This document shows, one piece after another, positions 1 through 7,372 of a stretch of 13,065 nt of DNA. Origin of the DNA: Oscillospiraceae bacterium (lineage in GTDB: Bacteria; Bacillota_A; Clostridia; Oscillospirales; Oscillospiraceae); the NCBI GenBank assembly GCA_017381835.1, contig JAFOBK010000211.1, forward strand, positions 1 to 13,065, written 5' to 3'. A program made the position numbers and the translations under genes. Position 1 is the stretch's first letter. Each line of letters starts with the position of its first letter. The notes beneath the pieces are model-generated. The model was not told the DNA's origin. It saw only the letters and a program-made list of their open reading frames with translations, and did no database searches.

Positions 1-2
1 AC

Positions 3-1187
3 TGCCTGGATCAGATTTATGACCAGATGGAGAAGGTGAAAGATAGCGACATCCGTGGCGATGTGTATGAATACCTGCTCTCCAAGATCGCCCAGTCCGG
101 CCTGAACGGCCAGTTCCGTACCCCTCGCCATATCATCAAGATGATGGTGGAGCTGATGCAGCCGCAGCCCCAGTTTACCATCTGCGACCCCGCTTGCGGT
201 ACTGCCGGTTTCCTTGTGGCATCGGAAGAATATCTGATGGCCAACCACAAGAAGGAGATTTTCTTCGACCGGGTCAAGAAGGATCACTTCCTCAACCATA
301 TGTTCTTCGGCTACGATATGGACCGCACTATGCTGCGCATCGGCGCCATGAATATGATGACCCACGGTGTGGACAGTCCCTTTATTGAATACCGGGACAG
401 TTTGTCCGATCAGAATCCGGATAAGGAGAAGTTCGATCTGATCCTTGCCAATCCTCCGTTCAAGGGCAGCCTGGATGCGGATACCGTGTCCGCTGACCTG
501 CTGAAGGTCTGCAAGACCAAGAAGACGGAACTGCTGTTCCTGGCGCTGTTCCTGCGGATGCTGAAGACCGGCGGCCGGTGCGCCTGCATTGTTCCCGATG
601 GTGTGCTGTTCGGTTCTTCTACTGCCCACAAGGCGATCCGGAAGGAACTGGTGGAGGGTAACCGCTTAGAGGCGGTGATCTCCATGCCCAGCGGTGTGTT
701 CAAGCCCTACGCAGGTGTGTCCACCGGTATTCTGATTTTCACCAAGACCGGCCACGGCGGCACGGACAAGGTCTGGTTCTACGACATGACCGCCGACGGT
801 TTCTCCCTGGACGATAAACGCACCGAGATCAAGGAGAATGATATTCCCGACATCATTGCCCGCTTCCGTTCTATCAACCGTCATTGCGAAGCCAGTGCGC
901 ACACTGGCTGTGGCAATCCGTCCTCCACTGTCATTGCGAACCAGTCCGCAGACTGGTGTGGCAATCCCCCGGAATACAATGAAGAGAACAACCCCCGTAC
1001 CGCAAAATCCTTCTTCGTTCCCAAGGACGAGATCGTGGAAAACGGCTATGATCTCAGTATCAACAAGTATAAGAAGACCGAGTATGTAGCCGTGGAGTAC
1101 CCCTCTACCACCGAGATCCTGGCCGATTTGCACGAATTGGAAATGCAGATCACGGCAGGATTGGCAGAACTGGAGGGGATGCTGTGA
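3..1187 (+). CDS. hsdM: Type I restriction-modification DNA methyltransferase subunit HsdM (5' truncated by window edge)
   Basis: Modification (N6-adenine methyltransferase) subunit of a type I R-M complex; two HsdM with one HsdS form the methylase, and HsdR adds restriction. The frame is open from base 3 and the first ATG at 27 lies inside the family's conserved region, so roughly the first 100 or more residues are outside the window. Counting from that ATG, the SAM-binding motif DPACGTAGF is at residues 54-62 and the catalytic NPPF at 142-145. The target-proximal LNGQFRTPRHI motif is at 26-36 and the usual C-terminal block RTAKSFFVPKDEI...NGYDLSINKYK follows near 324-350. About 30 residues encoded by two palindromic repeats (880-967) interrupt the protein just before that C-terminal block without breaking the frame. 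The stop overlaps the hsdS start by one base (TGATG), indicating translational coupling. Codon use is GC-rich like the core genes on the right. Confidence 0.95.
   Translation, partial: CLDQIYDQMEKVKDSDIRGDVYEYLLSKIAQSGLNGQFRTPRHIIKMMVELMQPQPQFTICDPACGTAGFLVASEEYLMANHKKEIFFDRVKKDHFLNHMFFGYDMDRTMLRIGAMNMMTHGVDSPFIEYRDSLSDQNPDKEKFDLILANPPFKGSLDADTVSADLLKVCKTKKTELLFLALFLRMLKTGGRCACIVPDGVLFGSSTAHKAIRKELVEGNRLEAVISMPSGVFKPYAGVSTGILIFTKTGHGGTDKVWFYDMTADGFSLDDKRTEIKENDIPDIIARFRSINRHCEASAHTGCGNPSSTVIANQSADWCGNPPEYNEENNPRTAKSFFVPKDEIVENGYDLSINKYKKTEYVAVEYPSTTEILADLHELEMQITAGLAELEGML
880..919 (+). repeat. Palindromic repeat copy A1 inside hsdM
   Basis: First of two related units inserted in frame in hsdM. 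It starts GTCATTGCGA and ends TGTGGCAATCC. The centre is a perfect hairpin, AGCCAGTG-CGCA-CACTGGCT, and the outer arms ATTGC/GCAAT can also pair. Ten bases (920-929) separate it from copy A2. Similar repeats starting TCATTGCGA and ending GGCAATCC are scattered through many anaerobe genomes as far as I recall; the local match to copies A2 and B1 is seen directly. Confidence 0.85.
930..967 (+). repeat. Palindromic repeat copy A2 inside hsdM
   Basis: Second unit of the hsdM pair. The hairpin core is ACCAGTC-CGCA-GACTGGT. Its first 37 bases (930-966) are identical to the reverse complement of copy B1 in hsdR (4374-4410). Compared with A1 the outermost core pair is lost and the innermost stem pair changes from G-C to C-G, a compensatory change that keeps the hairpin. 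Confidence 0.85.
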
Positions 1188-2371
1188 TGGCAAAGTTAAT
1201 TGATATTACTGGAAAAGCAATCTCCGGCGAATGGGGTAATGATGACGATGCCGGAACTGGTATCCCTGTTTTACGGACAACAAACTTTACTAATGATGGT
1301 GTGATTAACTACAACAATGTAGTTACAAGAGACATTCAGAAAAAGGATTTGTCTCAAAAGTTTCTCCAACCAGGAGATATAATCATTGAGAAATCCGGTG
1401 GTAGTGATAAGCAGCCTGTTGGGCGCGTTGTTTATTACGATGGCGAACCTGATAAGTTCCTGTTCAATAACTTTACTGGTGCACTTCGTGTGAGGGATAA
1501 ATCTGTGTGGTATCCTCGATATGTCTTTTATGCACTTTATGGCAATTATGCTAAGGGCGGAACAAGACGATATGAGAATAAAACAACAGGTCTACACAAT
1601 TTGAAAACTGACCAGTATGTACAGGATTTTGCTATTCAAGAGCAACCATTGGAATACCAACAGTGGGTTGTCTCTAAATTAGATAAGGTTACCGAACTGA
1701 TTGCCCTGCGGAAAGAGCAGCTTGCAAAGCTGGATCAGTTGGTCAAATCCCGATTTATCGAACTGTTCGGGGATCCAGATGAAAACCCGATGAAATGGGA
1801 AACAGCAGAGCTGGGTCAACATCTCGATGTCATTGGAGGATTTGCTTTCAAGAGTGATGGATTCACAGACGCTGGCATACCTGTACTGCGAATCGGCAAT
1901 ATAAACTCGGGACATTTTTTGCCGGTGAATATGGTGTTTTGGCCAGATGATCCTGCGCTGGCTCGGTACAAAATGTACCCCGGCGATTTGGTTATGTCAC
2001 TAACAGGAACCGTCGGTAAAGACGATTATGGCAATGTGTGCATTTTGAGTGATGAGTATTCTGAATACTATCTGAACCAGCGAAACGCTAAGCTTGCCAT
2101 AAACGCAACGCTGAATAAGCACTATCTTTCCGAGATGCTTAAATTCAGCAAAATAAAAAAACGCCTGACAGGAATCAGCAGAGGTGTTCGACAGGCCAAT
2201 ATCTCCAATAGAGATATACTCGCCCTGTGTGTTCCTATCCCGCCAATTGGGCTGCAGGAGCAGTTCGCAGCCTTCGTCGAACAGACCGACAAATCAAAAT
2301 TGGTAATCCAGCAGAGCCTTGACAAACTGGAATTGCTGAAAAAATCCCTAATGCAGGAAAACTTTGGATAA
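1187..2371 (+). CDS. hsdS: Type I restriction-modification specificity subunit HsdS
   Basis: DNA-recognition subunit that tells HsdM and HsdR which bipartite site to bind. The 394-aa length suits a full two-domain HsdS. The first target-recognition domain spans about residues 1-150. A conserved helical spacer follows (about 155-195, with QQWVVSKLDKVTELIALRKE and SRFIELFGD). The second recognition domain is about 200-330 and opens with GFAFKSDGF and IPVLRIGNI. The distal helical repeat is about 345-394 (LQEQFAAFVEQTDKSKL...LDKLELLKKSL). IPVLR occurs at the start of both halves, as expected for the internal duplication of the family. I chose ATG 1187, not the GTG at 1184, because ATG overlaps the hsdM stop and has GGAGGGG 8 bases upstream. 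Base composition is mosaic: the recognition domains are AT-rich and the spacers closer to hsdM, which points to domain exchange. The target sequence cannot be read from here. Confidence 0.92.
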   Translation: MAKLIDITGKAISGEWGNDDDAGTGIPVLRTTNFTNDGVINYNNVVTRDIQKKDLSQKFLQPGDIIIEKSGGSDKQPVGRVVYYDGEPDKFLFNNFTGALRVRDKSVWYPRYVFYALYGNYAKGGTRRYENKTTGLHNLKTDQYVQDFAIQEQPLEYQQWVVSKLDKVTELIALRKEQLAKLDQLVKSRFIELFGDPDENPMKWETAELGQHLDVIGGFAFKSDGFTDAGIPVLRIGNINSGHFLPVNMVFWPDDPALARYKMYPGDLVMSLTGTVGKDDYGNVCILSDEYSEYYLNQRNAKLAINATLNKHYLSEMLKFSKIKKRLTGISRGVRQANISNRDILALCVPIPPIGLQEQFAAFVEQTDKSKLVIQQSLDKLELLKKSLMQENFG

Positions 2372-2407
2372 GATTTCATTCCTATAAACAAAGCATGTTG
2401 CATTTTA

Positions 2408-2440
2408 TTTACACAAATGGGGCACTTTTTTACACAAATG
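2408..2440. promoter_or_regulatory. Direct-repeat operator candidate upstream of the RelA/SpoT module
   Basis: TTTACACAAATG occurs twice, at 2408-2419 and 2429-2440, with identical bases and a 21-base period, that is, two DNA helical turns. It lies immediately upstream of the extended -10 at 2444-2452, where the -35 box would be. This geometry suits a regulator binding two sites on one DNA face. The regulator is unknown; the upstream unknown ORF product would be one candidate (inference). Confidence 0.5.
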
Positions 2441-2443
2441 ATA

Positions 2444-2452
2444 TGCTAGAAT
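2444..2452 (+). promoter_or_regulatory. Extended -10 promoter for the internal 128-aa ORF and RelA/SpoT gene
   Basis: TGCTAGAAT matches the extended -10 form TGn-TAnAAT. No good -35 is present at 17 bases; the upstream direct repeats occupy that space. It implies the internal module can be transcribed independently of hsdMS and can read on into hsdR, since no terminator is visible up to 7305. Confidence 0.5.
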
Positions 2453-2475
2453 AATGTTGTAAAGGAGGTGCAGTT

Positions 2476-2862
2476 ATGCACGAAAAAATGATCATCGATA
2501 ATTTGGCTTATGGTGCAAAATGGGTAGTTGCAAATCTTGATTTAGATCAAGAGGACAAACAGCTTGCTGACAGTATCATTGAGTTAACAGTAGCATCCAT
2601 GAAGCTTGCAGTTACTGCAAAGAATACTGAGATTGTAAATATTCAGGTAACTGCACGTCTTTACAATCTGGATCGTGTAGTGGTGTTCCCTTGCTTCATC
2701 GGAGGGGAAATCCAATTGTGCTATCGGATGCATGGTGGTTATATTCCTATGTTCTGCCAGCAAGTAGGAATTCGTTTGCTCACAGATTCAGTCGAACAGT
2801 TGAATCCGGATTACATCGCGCAAATGGAACAGCAGTATGGTGTTATCCTATATGAACGGTGA
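2476..2862 (+). CDS. Unknown 128-aa protein upstream of the RelA/SpoT enzyme
   Basis: I do not recognise the family. The ORF has a strong ribosome binding site, AAAGGAGGTG at 2461-2470, five bases before ATG 2476, and its own promoter candidate, so it is likely real. The protein has no signal peptide, membrane segment or obvious catalytic motif. The N-terminal half (about residues 1-60) looks helical with an acidic patch (LDLDQEDKQLADS). The middle has alternating hydrophobic stretches (VVVFPCFIGGEIQLCYRMHG) that suggest beta strands. It is AT-richer than hsdM and hsdR and shares that composition with the RelA/SpoT gene 52 bases downstream. A small gene directly before a RelA/SpoT toxin is the usual place for an antitoxin, so neutralising partner or regulator is the leading guess; this rests on position only. 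An unrelated accessory R-M protein remains possible. Confidence 0.7.
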   Translation: MHEKMIIDNLAYGAKWVVANLDLDQEDKQLADSIIELTVASMKLAVTAKNTEIVNIQVTARLYNLDRVVVFPCFIGGEIQLCYRMHGGYIPMFCQQVGIRLLTDSVEQLNPDYIAQMEQQYGVILYER

Positions 2863-2914
2863 AAATATGAAGTGACAGCCTATCCGATGTGGCTTAGACA
2901 GAGAGGTTTTACAG

Positions 2915-3934
2915 ATGGAATGGAAAAAAGTAGAGAATTCCAGAAACCAAATCAAAAAAGCAGGAAAGTGTTTGGCAAAAGGTAACGCAGATATTTTTGA
3001 AGAACGCAATGCACTAGATATTCTTGACAATTGGCGTGCTGCGCATGCATATCCTCTGCAAGTTGTAGCATCCAACCTTCGCCGTAGAACAAAGGGTCGA
3101 GATGTTCTTGTTGTTCAACGATTAAAACGATTGGATTCGATTGTTGCAAAGTTAAAGCGTCAGCCTTGGATTAGTCTATATGATATGCAGGATTTATCAG
3201 GGTGCAGAGTAATTGCACCATCTGTTAGTGAGGCATATGGAGTTGCCAAAGAATATCAAACTTCAAACATTAAGCACAAACTTCACCATATAGACGATTA
3301 TATCCAAAAACCAAAATCTAGTGGTTATCGTGGGATTCATATGGTATATCGTTATCATAGTAATAAGAATGAAGACTATGAGGGGATGTTTGTTGAAATC
3401 CAATTTCGCTCTAAATTGCAGCATCTATGGTCAACGGCTGACGAAACGATGGGTTTGTATACCGGTACCAACTTAAAAGCGGGAGAGGGTGACCCTGAGA
3501 TTCTTCGATTTTTTGCTTTAGTTTCTTCAATATTTGCGCTTGACGAAAAATGTCCTACAATCCCTAACACACCCACGAACTATGAAGAGACAATCCAGGA
3601 ACTCAAAGCAGTCTGTCAAGCCAATAACATCCTTACAAAATTGAGTGCGATTCGTGCGGCAACCCAAGCAATTGTAAGAGAAGGTAATAATGCAACCTAC
3701 TATATTCTTACACTTAATTTCCAAACAAAAAAAGTTATCATTCGAGAATATGAAGAAAAAGAACTAGAACTGGCAACTGCGGCATATAAAGCTCTTGAAA
3801 GTGAAACAGACAAGAGTGTTAATGCTGTTCTTGTTTCTGCCGGTTCAATTAATGATCTTAAAAGTGCTTATCCAAACTATTTTACAGATATAGGCCAGTT
3901 TGTTAGAAAAATTGGTTCACTTGTTGAACGTTGA
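2915..3934 (+). CDS. RelA/SpoT-domain (pyrophosphotransferase) protein embedded in the R-M operon
   Basis: A 339-aa protein with a RelA/SpoT synthetase-type domain at about residues 35-180 and a C-terminal extension of about 150 residues. Visible motifs: NWRAAHAYPL 39-48; QRLKRLDSI 68-76; the Mg-binding aspartate motif YDMQDLSGCRVI 89-100; the substrate loop DYIQKPKSSGYRGIH 128-142; the acidic VEIQFRS 160-166; and LQHLWSTADET 168-178. There is no HD hydrolase domain and no TGS or ACT domain, so it is a stand-alone synthetase-like enzyme. Such enzymes make (p)ppGpp or (p)ppApp, or, in toxSAS toxins, pyrophosphorylate the tRNA CCA end; which applies here cannot be read from sequence. GAGAGG lies 8 bases before ATG 2915. 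The stop is 17 bases before hsdR, so the two are cotranscribed. Codon use is AT-rich, unlike hsdM and hsdR, suggesting separate acquisition. Confidence 0.85.
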   Translation: MEWKKVENSRNQIKKAGKCLAKGNADIFEERNALDILDNWRAAHAYPLQVVASNLRRRTKGRDVLVVQRLKRLDSIVAKLKRQPWISLYDMQDLSGCRVIAPSVSEAYGVAKEYQTSNIKHKLHHIDDYIQKPKSSGYRGIHMVYRYHSNKNEDYEGMFVEIQFRSKLQHLWSTADETMGLYTGTNLKAGEGDPEILRFFALVSSIFALDEKCPTIPNTPTNYEETIQELKAVCQANNILTKLSAIRAATQAIVREGNNATYYILTLNFQTKKVIIREYEEKELELATAAYKALESETDKSVNAVLVSAGSINDLKSAYPNYFTDIGQFVRKIGSLVER

Positions 3935-3951
3935 CAGTAGGAGATGATACA

Positions 3952-6900
3952 ATGTCCAACTTCAAATTCCTACTCTCTGAGCCGGGGTTTACATCCTTTG
4001 CGGATGTGGCCATTGCGGCGGAGAAGATCTTACATATCGATCCGGCGGCATGTATCCTCAATTGCCGGCGGTCTATGGAGTTTGCCGTGAAGTGGATGTA
4101 TTCCGTGGACAAAGAGCTGGAAATGCCTTATCAGGACAACCTCCAGAGCCTCATGACCCGGGAGGAATTCCGTGCCATCGTGGGCAATGACCTTTGGCAG
4201 CGGATGGACTTTATCCGCAAGAAGGGCAACACCGCTGCCCACAATACCGGTAAGATTACGGAAGCGGTGGCTATGCTGTGCCTTGAGAATTTGCATATCT
4301 TCCTGGACTTCGTGGCTTACTGCTATGCGGAAACTTACGAGGAAACAAAATTTGATCCACAGATTGTTCAGGAGATTGCCACACCAGTCTGCGGACTGGT
4401 TCGCAATGACGAGGGAAAACGGATTGCCACGTCGCCTGCGGCTCCTCGCAATGACGTAGAAGACATTGATTTGGCTGCGCTGATCGAAGAGAACAAGAAG
4501 CTGAAAGAGCAGCTCACTGCCCGTCGTGAGGAACAGCAGCAGACCTATGTGCCTAAGCCACTGGATATTTCCGAGTACGAGACCCGGAAGTTCTATATCG
4601 ATGCCATGCTGGAAGATGCCGGTTGGGTAGAAGGCAAGGACTGGATCAACGAGGTGGAGCTGCCTGGCATGCCCAACAAGAGTGAGGTGGGATTTGCGGA
4701 CTATGTCCTCTATGACGATGCCCACAAGCCTTTGGCGGTGATAGAAGCCAAGCGCACCTGCGTGGATGTTTCCAAGGGCCGTCAGCAGGCAGAACTGTAT
4801 GCGGATATCTTAGAAAAGAAGTATAAGCGCCGCCCGGCCATCTTCCTGACCAACGGCTTCGAGACCCACATCATTGACGGCCAGTACCCGGAGCGCAAAT
4901 GTGCCACGATCTACTCCAAGCGGGACTTGGAGAAGATGTTCAACCTGCGCACCATGCGGGTATCCCTCAAGAATGTGATGGTGAAGAAGCACATTGCGGG
5001 TCGCTACTACCAGGAGGGTGCCATCAAGGCCGTCTGCGATGCCTTGGATAAGAAGAACCGCCGCAAAGCGCTGCTGGTCATGGCCACCGGCTCCGGCAAG
5101 ACCAGAACGGTTATTGCCTTATGCGATGTGCTGCTGCAGCACGGTTGGGTGAAGAACATTCTGTTCCTGGCAGACCGCAACTCCCTGGTCACCCAGGCAA
5201 AGCGTAGCTTTGTCAATCTCTTGCCCGACCTCTCCTGCACCAACCTCTGCGAGGAGAAGGACAACTACACCGCCCACTGTGTGTTCTCCACCTATCAGAC
5301 CATGATGAACTGCATCGACAATGTGAAGGACGAGCATGGCAAGCTCTTCACCTGCGGTCATTTCGATCTGGTGATCTGTGACGAGGCACACCGGTCCATC
5401 TACAACAAGTACCGGGATATTTTCAATTATTTCGATGCCCCGCTGGTGGGCCTGACCGCCACTCCCAAGGATGAGATCGACAAGAACACCTATGAGGTCT
5501 TTGAACTGGAAAACGGTGTGCCGACTTATGGCTATGAACTGGCGCAGGCGGTTAAGGACGGCTATTTGGTGGACTTTATGTCCGTGGAGACCAAGCTGAA
5601 ATTCATCGAGCAGGGTATTGCCTACGATGAGCTGAGCGAAGCCGACCGGGAAGCTTATGAAGCCACTTTTGAGGACGAGAATGGCGAGTTGCCGGAGAAG
5701 ATCGTATCCTCTGCGCTGAATGAGTGGGTGTTCAATGAGGACACCATCCGGCAGGTACTGCACATTTTGATGACCGAAGGCATTAAAATCGACTACGGTC
5801 AGAAACTGGGCAAGACCATTATCTTTGCCAAGAACCACAGCCATGCAGAGAAGATCTACGAGGTATTCAACAAGGAATATCCCCATCTGCCCGGTTTTGC
5901 AAAGGTGATCGACAACAAGATCAACTATGCCCAGAGCTTGATTGACGAGTTCTCCGATCCCAAGAAACTGCCCCAGATTGCTATCTCCGTGGATATGCTG
6001 GATACTGGTATCGATGTGCCGGAATGCTTGAACCTGGTCTTTTTCAAAAAGGTTATGAGTAAGGCCAAGTTCTGGCAGATGATTGGTCGCGGCACCCGTC
6101 TGTGCCCCGGTCTGCGGGATGGGGCGGATAAGGACAAGTTCTACATCTTCGACTTCTGCGGAAACTTTGAGTTCTTCCGGATGAATAACGGTAAGCCCAC
6201 TGCTCTGCAGATCGCATTGCAAGGTGCCATTTTCAGCTTGAAGGCGCAAATTGCATACAAGCTGCAGGATATTGCCTATCAGACACCGGAACTGATTGCG
6301 TTCCGGAAGACCCTGGTGGACGATATGGTTCGCAAGGTGCAGGAACTGAACAAGGAAAACTTTGCGGTTCGTCAGCACCTTAAGTTCGTGGAACTGTATT
6401 CTAATCCGGATAACTACACTGCGCTGACTTATGAGAATACTCTGCAGATGCGGGATGAACTGGCTCCGCTGATCACACCGGATGCGGATGATGCCAAAGC
6501 AGTGCGTTTCGATGCGCTGATGTATGGTATCGAACTGGCTTATCTCATGGGTAAGAAGTATGCCAAGGCAAGAACCGATCTTTTCAAGAAGGTCAGTAGC
6601 ATTGCTTCCGTGGCCAACATTCCGGAGATCATGGTGCAGAGTGAACTGATCAATAAGATCCTGCATACAGATTACCTGGAGAATGCAGGCATCAACGAGT
6701 TTGAGTATATCCGTGAGAATTTGCGCGATCTGATCAAGTACATTCCCACCGGCAGAATGACCTATATCACGAACTATGCCGATGAACTGATTTCTATGGA
6801 TTGGAATGAATCCGAACTGGAAAATGATGATCTGAAGAACTACAAGATGAAAGCGGAGTTCTACATTCGTCAAAACCAGGACAATGCGGTAATTGCCAAA

Positions 6901-7296
6901 CTGAAGACCAATCAGCCGCTAACAGGCAGCGATGTCAAGGTGCTGGAAGATATCCTCTGGAGCGAACTCGGTACCAAGCAAGACTATGAAAACGAGTACG
7001 GCAGCAAGCCTTTGGGTGAGTTTGTCCGTGAGATCGTGGGTCTGGATATGAATGCCGCCAAGGAAGCTTTTGCGGAGTTCCTGAATGACACATCTCTTGA
7101 CAGCAATCAGATCTACTTCGTGAACCAAATCGTGGAGTACATTGTCCATAACGGTCTTATGAAGGATATGTCGGTGCTACAGGATGCGCCCTTTACGGAT
7201 AACGGCAGCATCGTGGAAGTCTTCACAGATATCACACTATGGTTTGGCATCAAGAAGGTTATCGATCAGATAAACGCAAACGCTGTAGCAGCCTAA
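3952..7296 (+). CDS. hsdR: Type I restriction endonuclease subunit HsdR (DUF4145-nuclease-helicase)
   Basis: ATP-dependent translocase and nuclease of the type I complex; it pulls DNA and cuts far from the recognition site. The product is 1114 aa from ATG 3952. Residues about 5-125 resemble the DUF4145 domain found at the N-terminus of this HsdR subfamily. The PD-(D/E)XK nuclease shows D250 and EAK 265-267, with a downstream QQAELYA motif. Superfamily 2 helicase motifs are ATGSGKT 378-384, DEAH 477-480, TATP 502-505, DTGIDVP and QMIGRGTR 709-716. The rest fits the C-terminal domain of EcoEI-type HsdR. ATG 3952 is chosen over an in-frame TTG at 3931 because TAGGAG lies 8 bases upstream and the TTG overlaps the preceding gene. 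About 28 residues at 141-168 are encoded by two palindromic repeats between DUF4145 and the nuclease domain, and a charged helix (EENKKLKEQLTARREEQQ) follows. All catalytic motifs are intact. Confidence 0.95.
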   Translation: MSNFKFLLSEPGFTSFADVAIAAEKILHIDPAACILNCRRSMEFAVKWMYSVDKELEMPYQDNLQSLMTREEFRAIVGNDLWQRMDFIRKKGNTAAHNTGKITEAVAMLCLENLHIFLDFVAYCYAETYEETKFDPQIVQEIATPVCGLVRNDEGKRIATSPAAPRNDVEDIDLAALIEENKKLKEQLTARREEQQQTYVPKPLDISEYETRKFYIDAMLEDAGWVEGKDWINEVELPGMPNKSEVGFADYVLYDDAHKPLAVIEAKRTCVDVSKGRQQAELYADILEKKYKRRPAIFLTNGFETHIIDGQYPERKCATIYSKRDLEKMFNLRTMRVSLKNVMVKKHIAGRYYQEGAIKAVCDALDKKNRRKALLVMATGSGKTRTVIALCDVLLQHGWVKNILFLADRNSLVTQAKRSFVNLLPDLSCTNLCEEKDNYTAHCVFSTYQTMMNCIDNVKDEHGKLFTCGHFDLVICDEAHRSIYNKYRDIFNYFDAPLVGLTATPKDEIDKNTYEVFELENGVPTYGYELAQAVKDGYLVDFMSVETKLKFIEQGIAYDELSEADREAYEATFEDENGELPEKIVSSALNEWVFNEDTIRQVLHILMTEGIKIDYGQKLGKTIIFAKNHSHAEKIYEVFNKEYPHLPGFAKVIDNKINYAQSLIDEFSDPKKLPQIAISVDMLDTGIDVPECLNLVFFKKVMSKAKFWQMIGRGTRLCPGLRDGADKDKFYIFDFCGNFEFFRMNNGKPTALQIALQGAIFSLKAQIAYKLQDIAYQTPELIAFRKTLVDDMVRKVQELNKENFAVRQHLKFVELYSNPDNYTALTYENTLQMRDELAPLITPDADDAKAVRFDALMYGIELAYLMGKKYAKARTDLFKKVSSIASVANIPEIMVQSELINKILHTDYLENAGINEFEYIRENLRDLIKYIPTGRMTYITNYADELISMDWNESELENDDLKNYKMKAEFYIRQNQDNAVIAKLKTNQPLTGSDVKVLEDILWSELGTKQDYENEYGSKPLGEFVREIVGLDMNAAKEAFAEFLNDTSLDSNQIYFVNQIVEYIVHNGLMKDMSVLQDAPFTDNGSIVEVFTDITLWFGIKKVIDQINANAVAA
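4374..4410 (-). repeat. Palindromic repeat copy B1 inside hsdR
   Basis: Thirty-seven bases that are the exact reverse complement of 930-966 in hsdM. The hairpin core is ACCAGTC-TGCG-GACTGGT as read on the + strand. The repeat is read in frame through hsdR, giving a peptide different from that in hsdM because the orientation is reversed. Confidence 0.87.
4421..4455 (-). repeat. Palindromic repeat copy B2 inside hsdR (variant core)
   Basis: Second unit, 10 bases after B1, the same spacing as in the hsdM pair. The outer arms match (GGATTGCCAC...CTCGCAATGAC) but the core is different, with a short GCC-TGC-GGC hairpin. It encodes RIATSPAAPRND in frame in HsdR. Confidence 0.75.
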
Positions 7297-7304
7297 GTGA
7301 AATA

Positions 7305-7341
7305 GAAAAAGGTCGCTGAAAGTATTTCAGCGACCTTTTTT
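7305..7341. terminator. Bidirectional intrinsic terminator after hsdR
   Basis: A perfect 11-bp stem, GGTCGCTGAAA (7311-7321) with TTTCAGCGACC (7325-7335), has a 3-base loop and six T on the + strand. On the minus strand the stem is followed by TTTTTCTATTTC. It therefore ends the R-M operon and also the convergent small membrane-peptide gene. Confidence 0.9.
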
Positions 7342-7372
7342 CTGTACTAATCCTGTTACATCTCTGCATGTT

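Noticed and set aside
880..967. CRISPR-like repeat-spacer-repeat
   Set aside because: Only two units, a 10-base spacer, translated in frame, and found again singly paired in hsdR; no array and no cas genes.
2372..2407. Terminator between hsdS and the 128-aa ORF
   Set aside because: Only a three-base stem (GCA-TGT-TGC) with a broken T run; read-through from hsdMS is likely.
3931..3951. TTG start for hsdR, seven codons upstream
   Set aside because: It overlaps the RelA/SpoT stop and lacks a well-placed ribosome binding site, whereas ATG 3952 has TAGGAG at 8 bases.
5119..6873. A 584-codon open frame on the minus strand opposite hsdR
   Set aside because: It mirrors the helicase region codon by codon, lacks start signals and has no domain; it is a shadow of hsdR.
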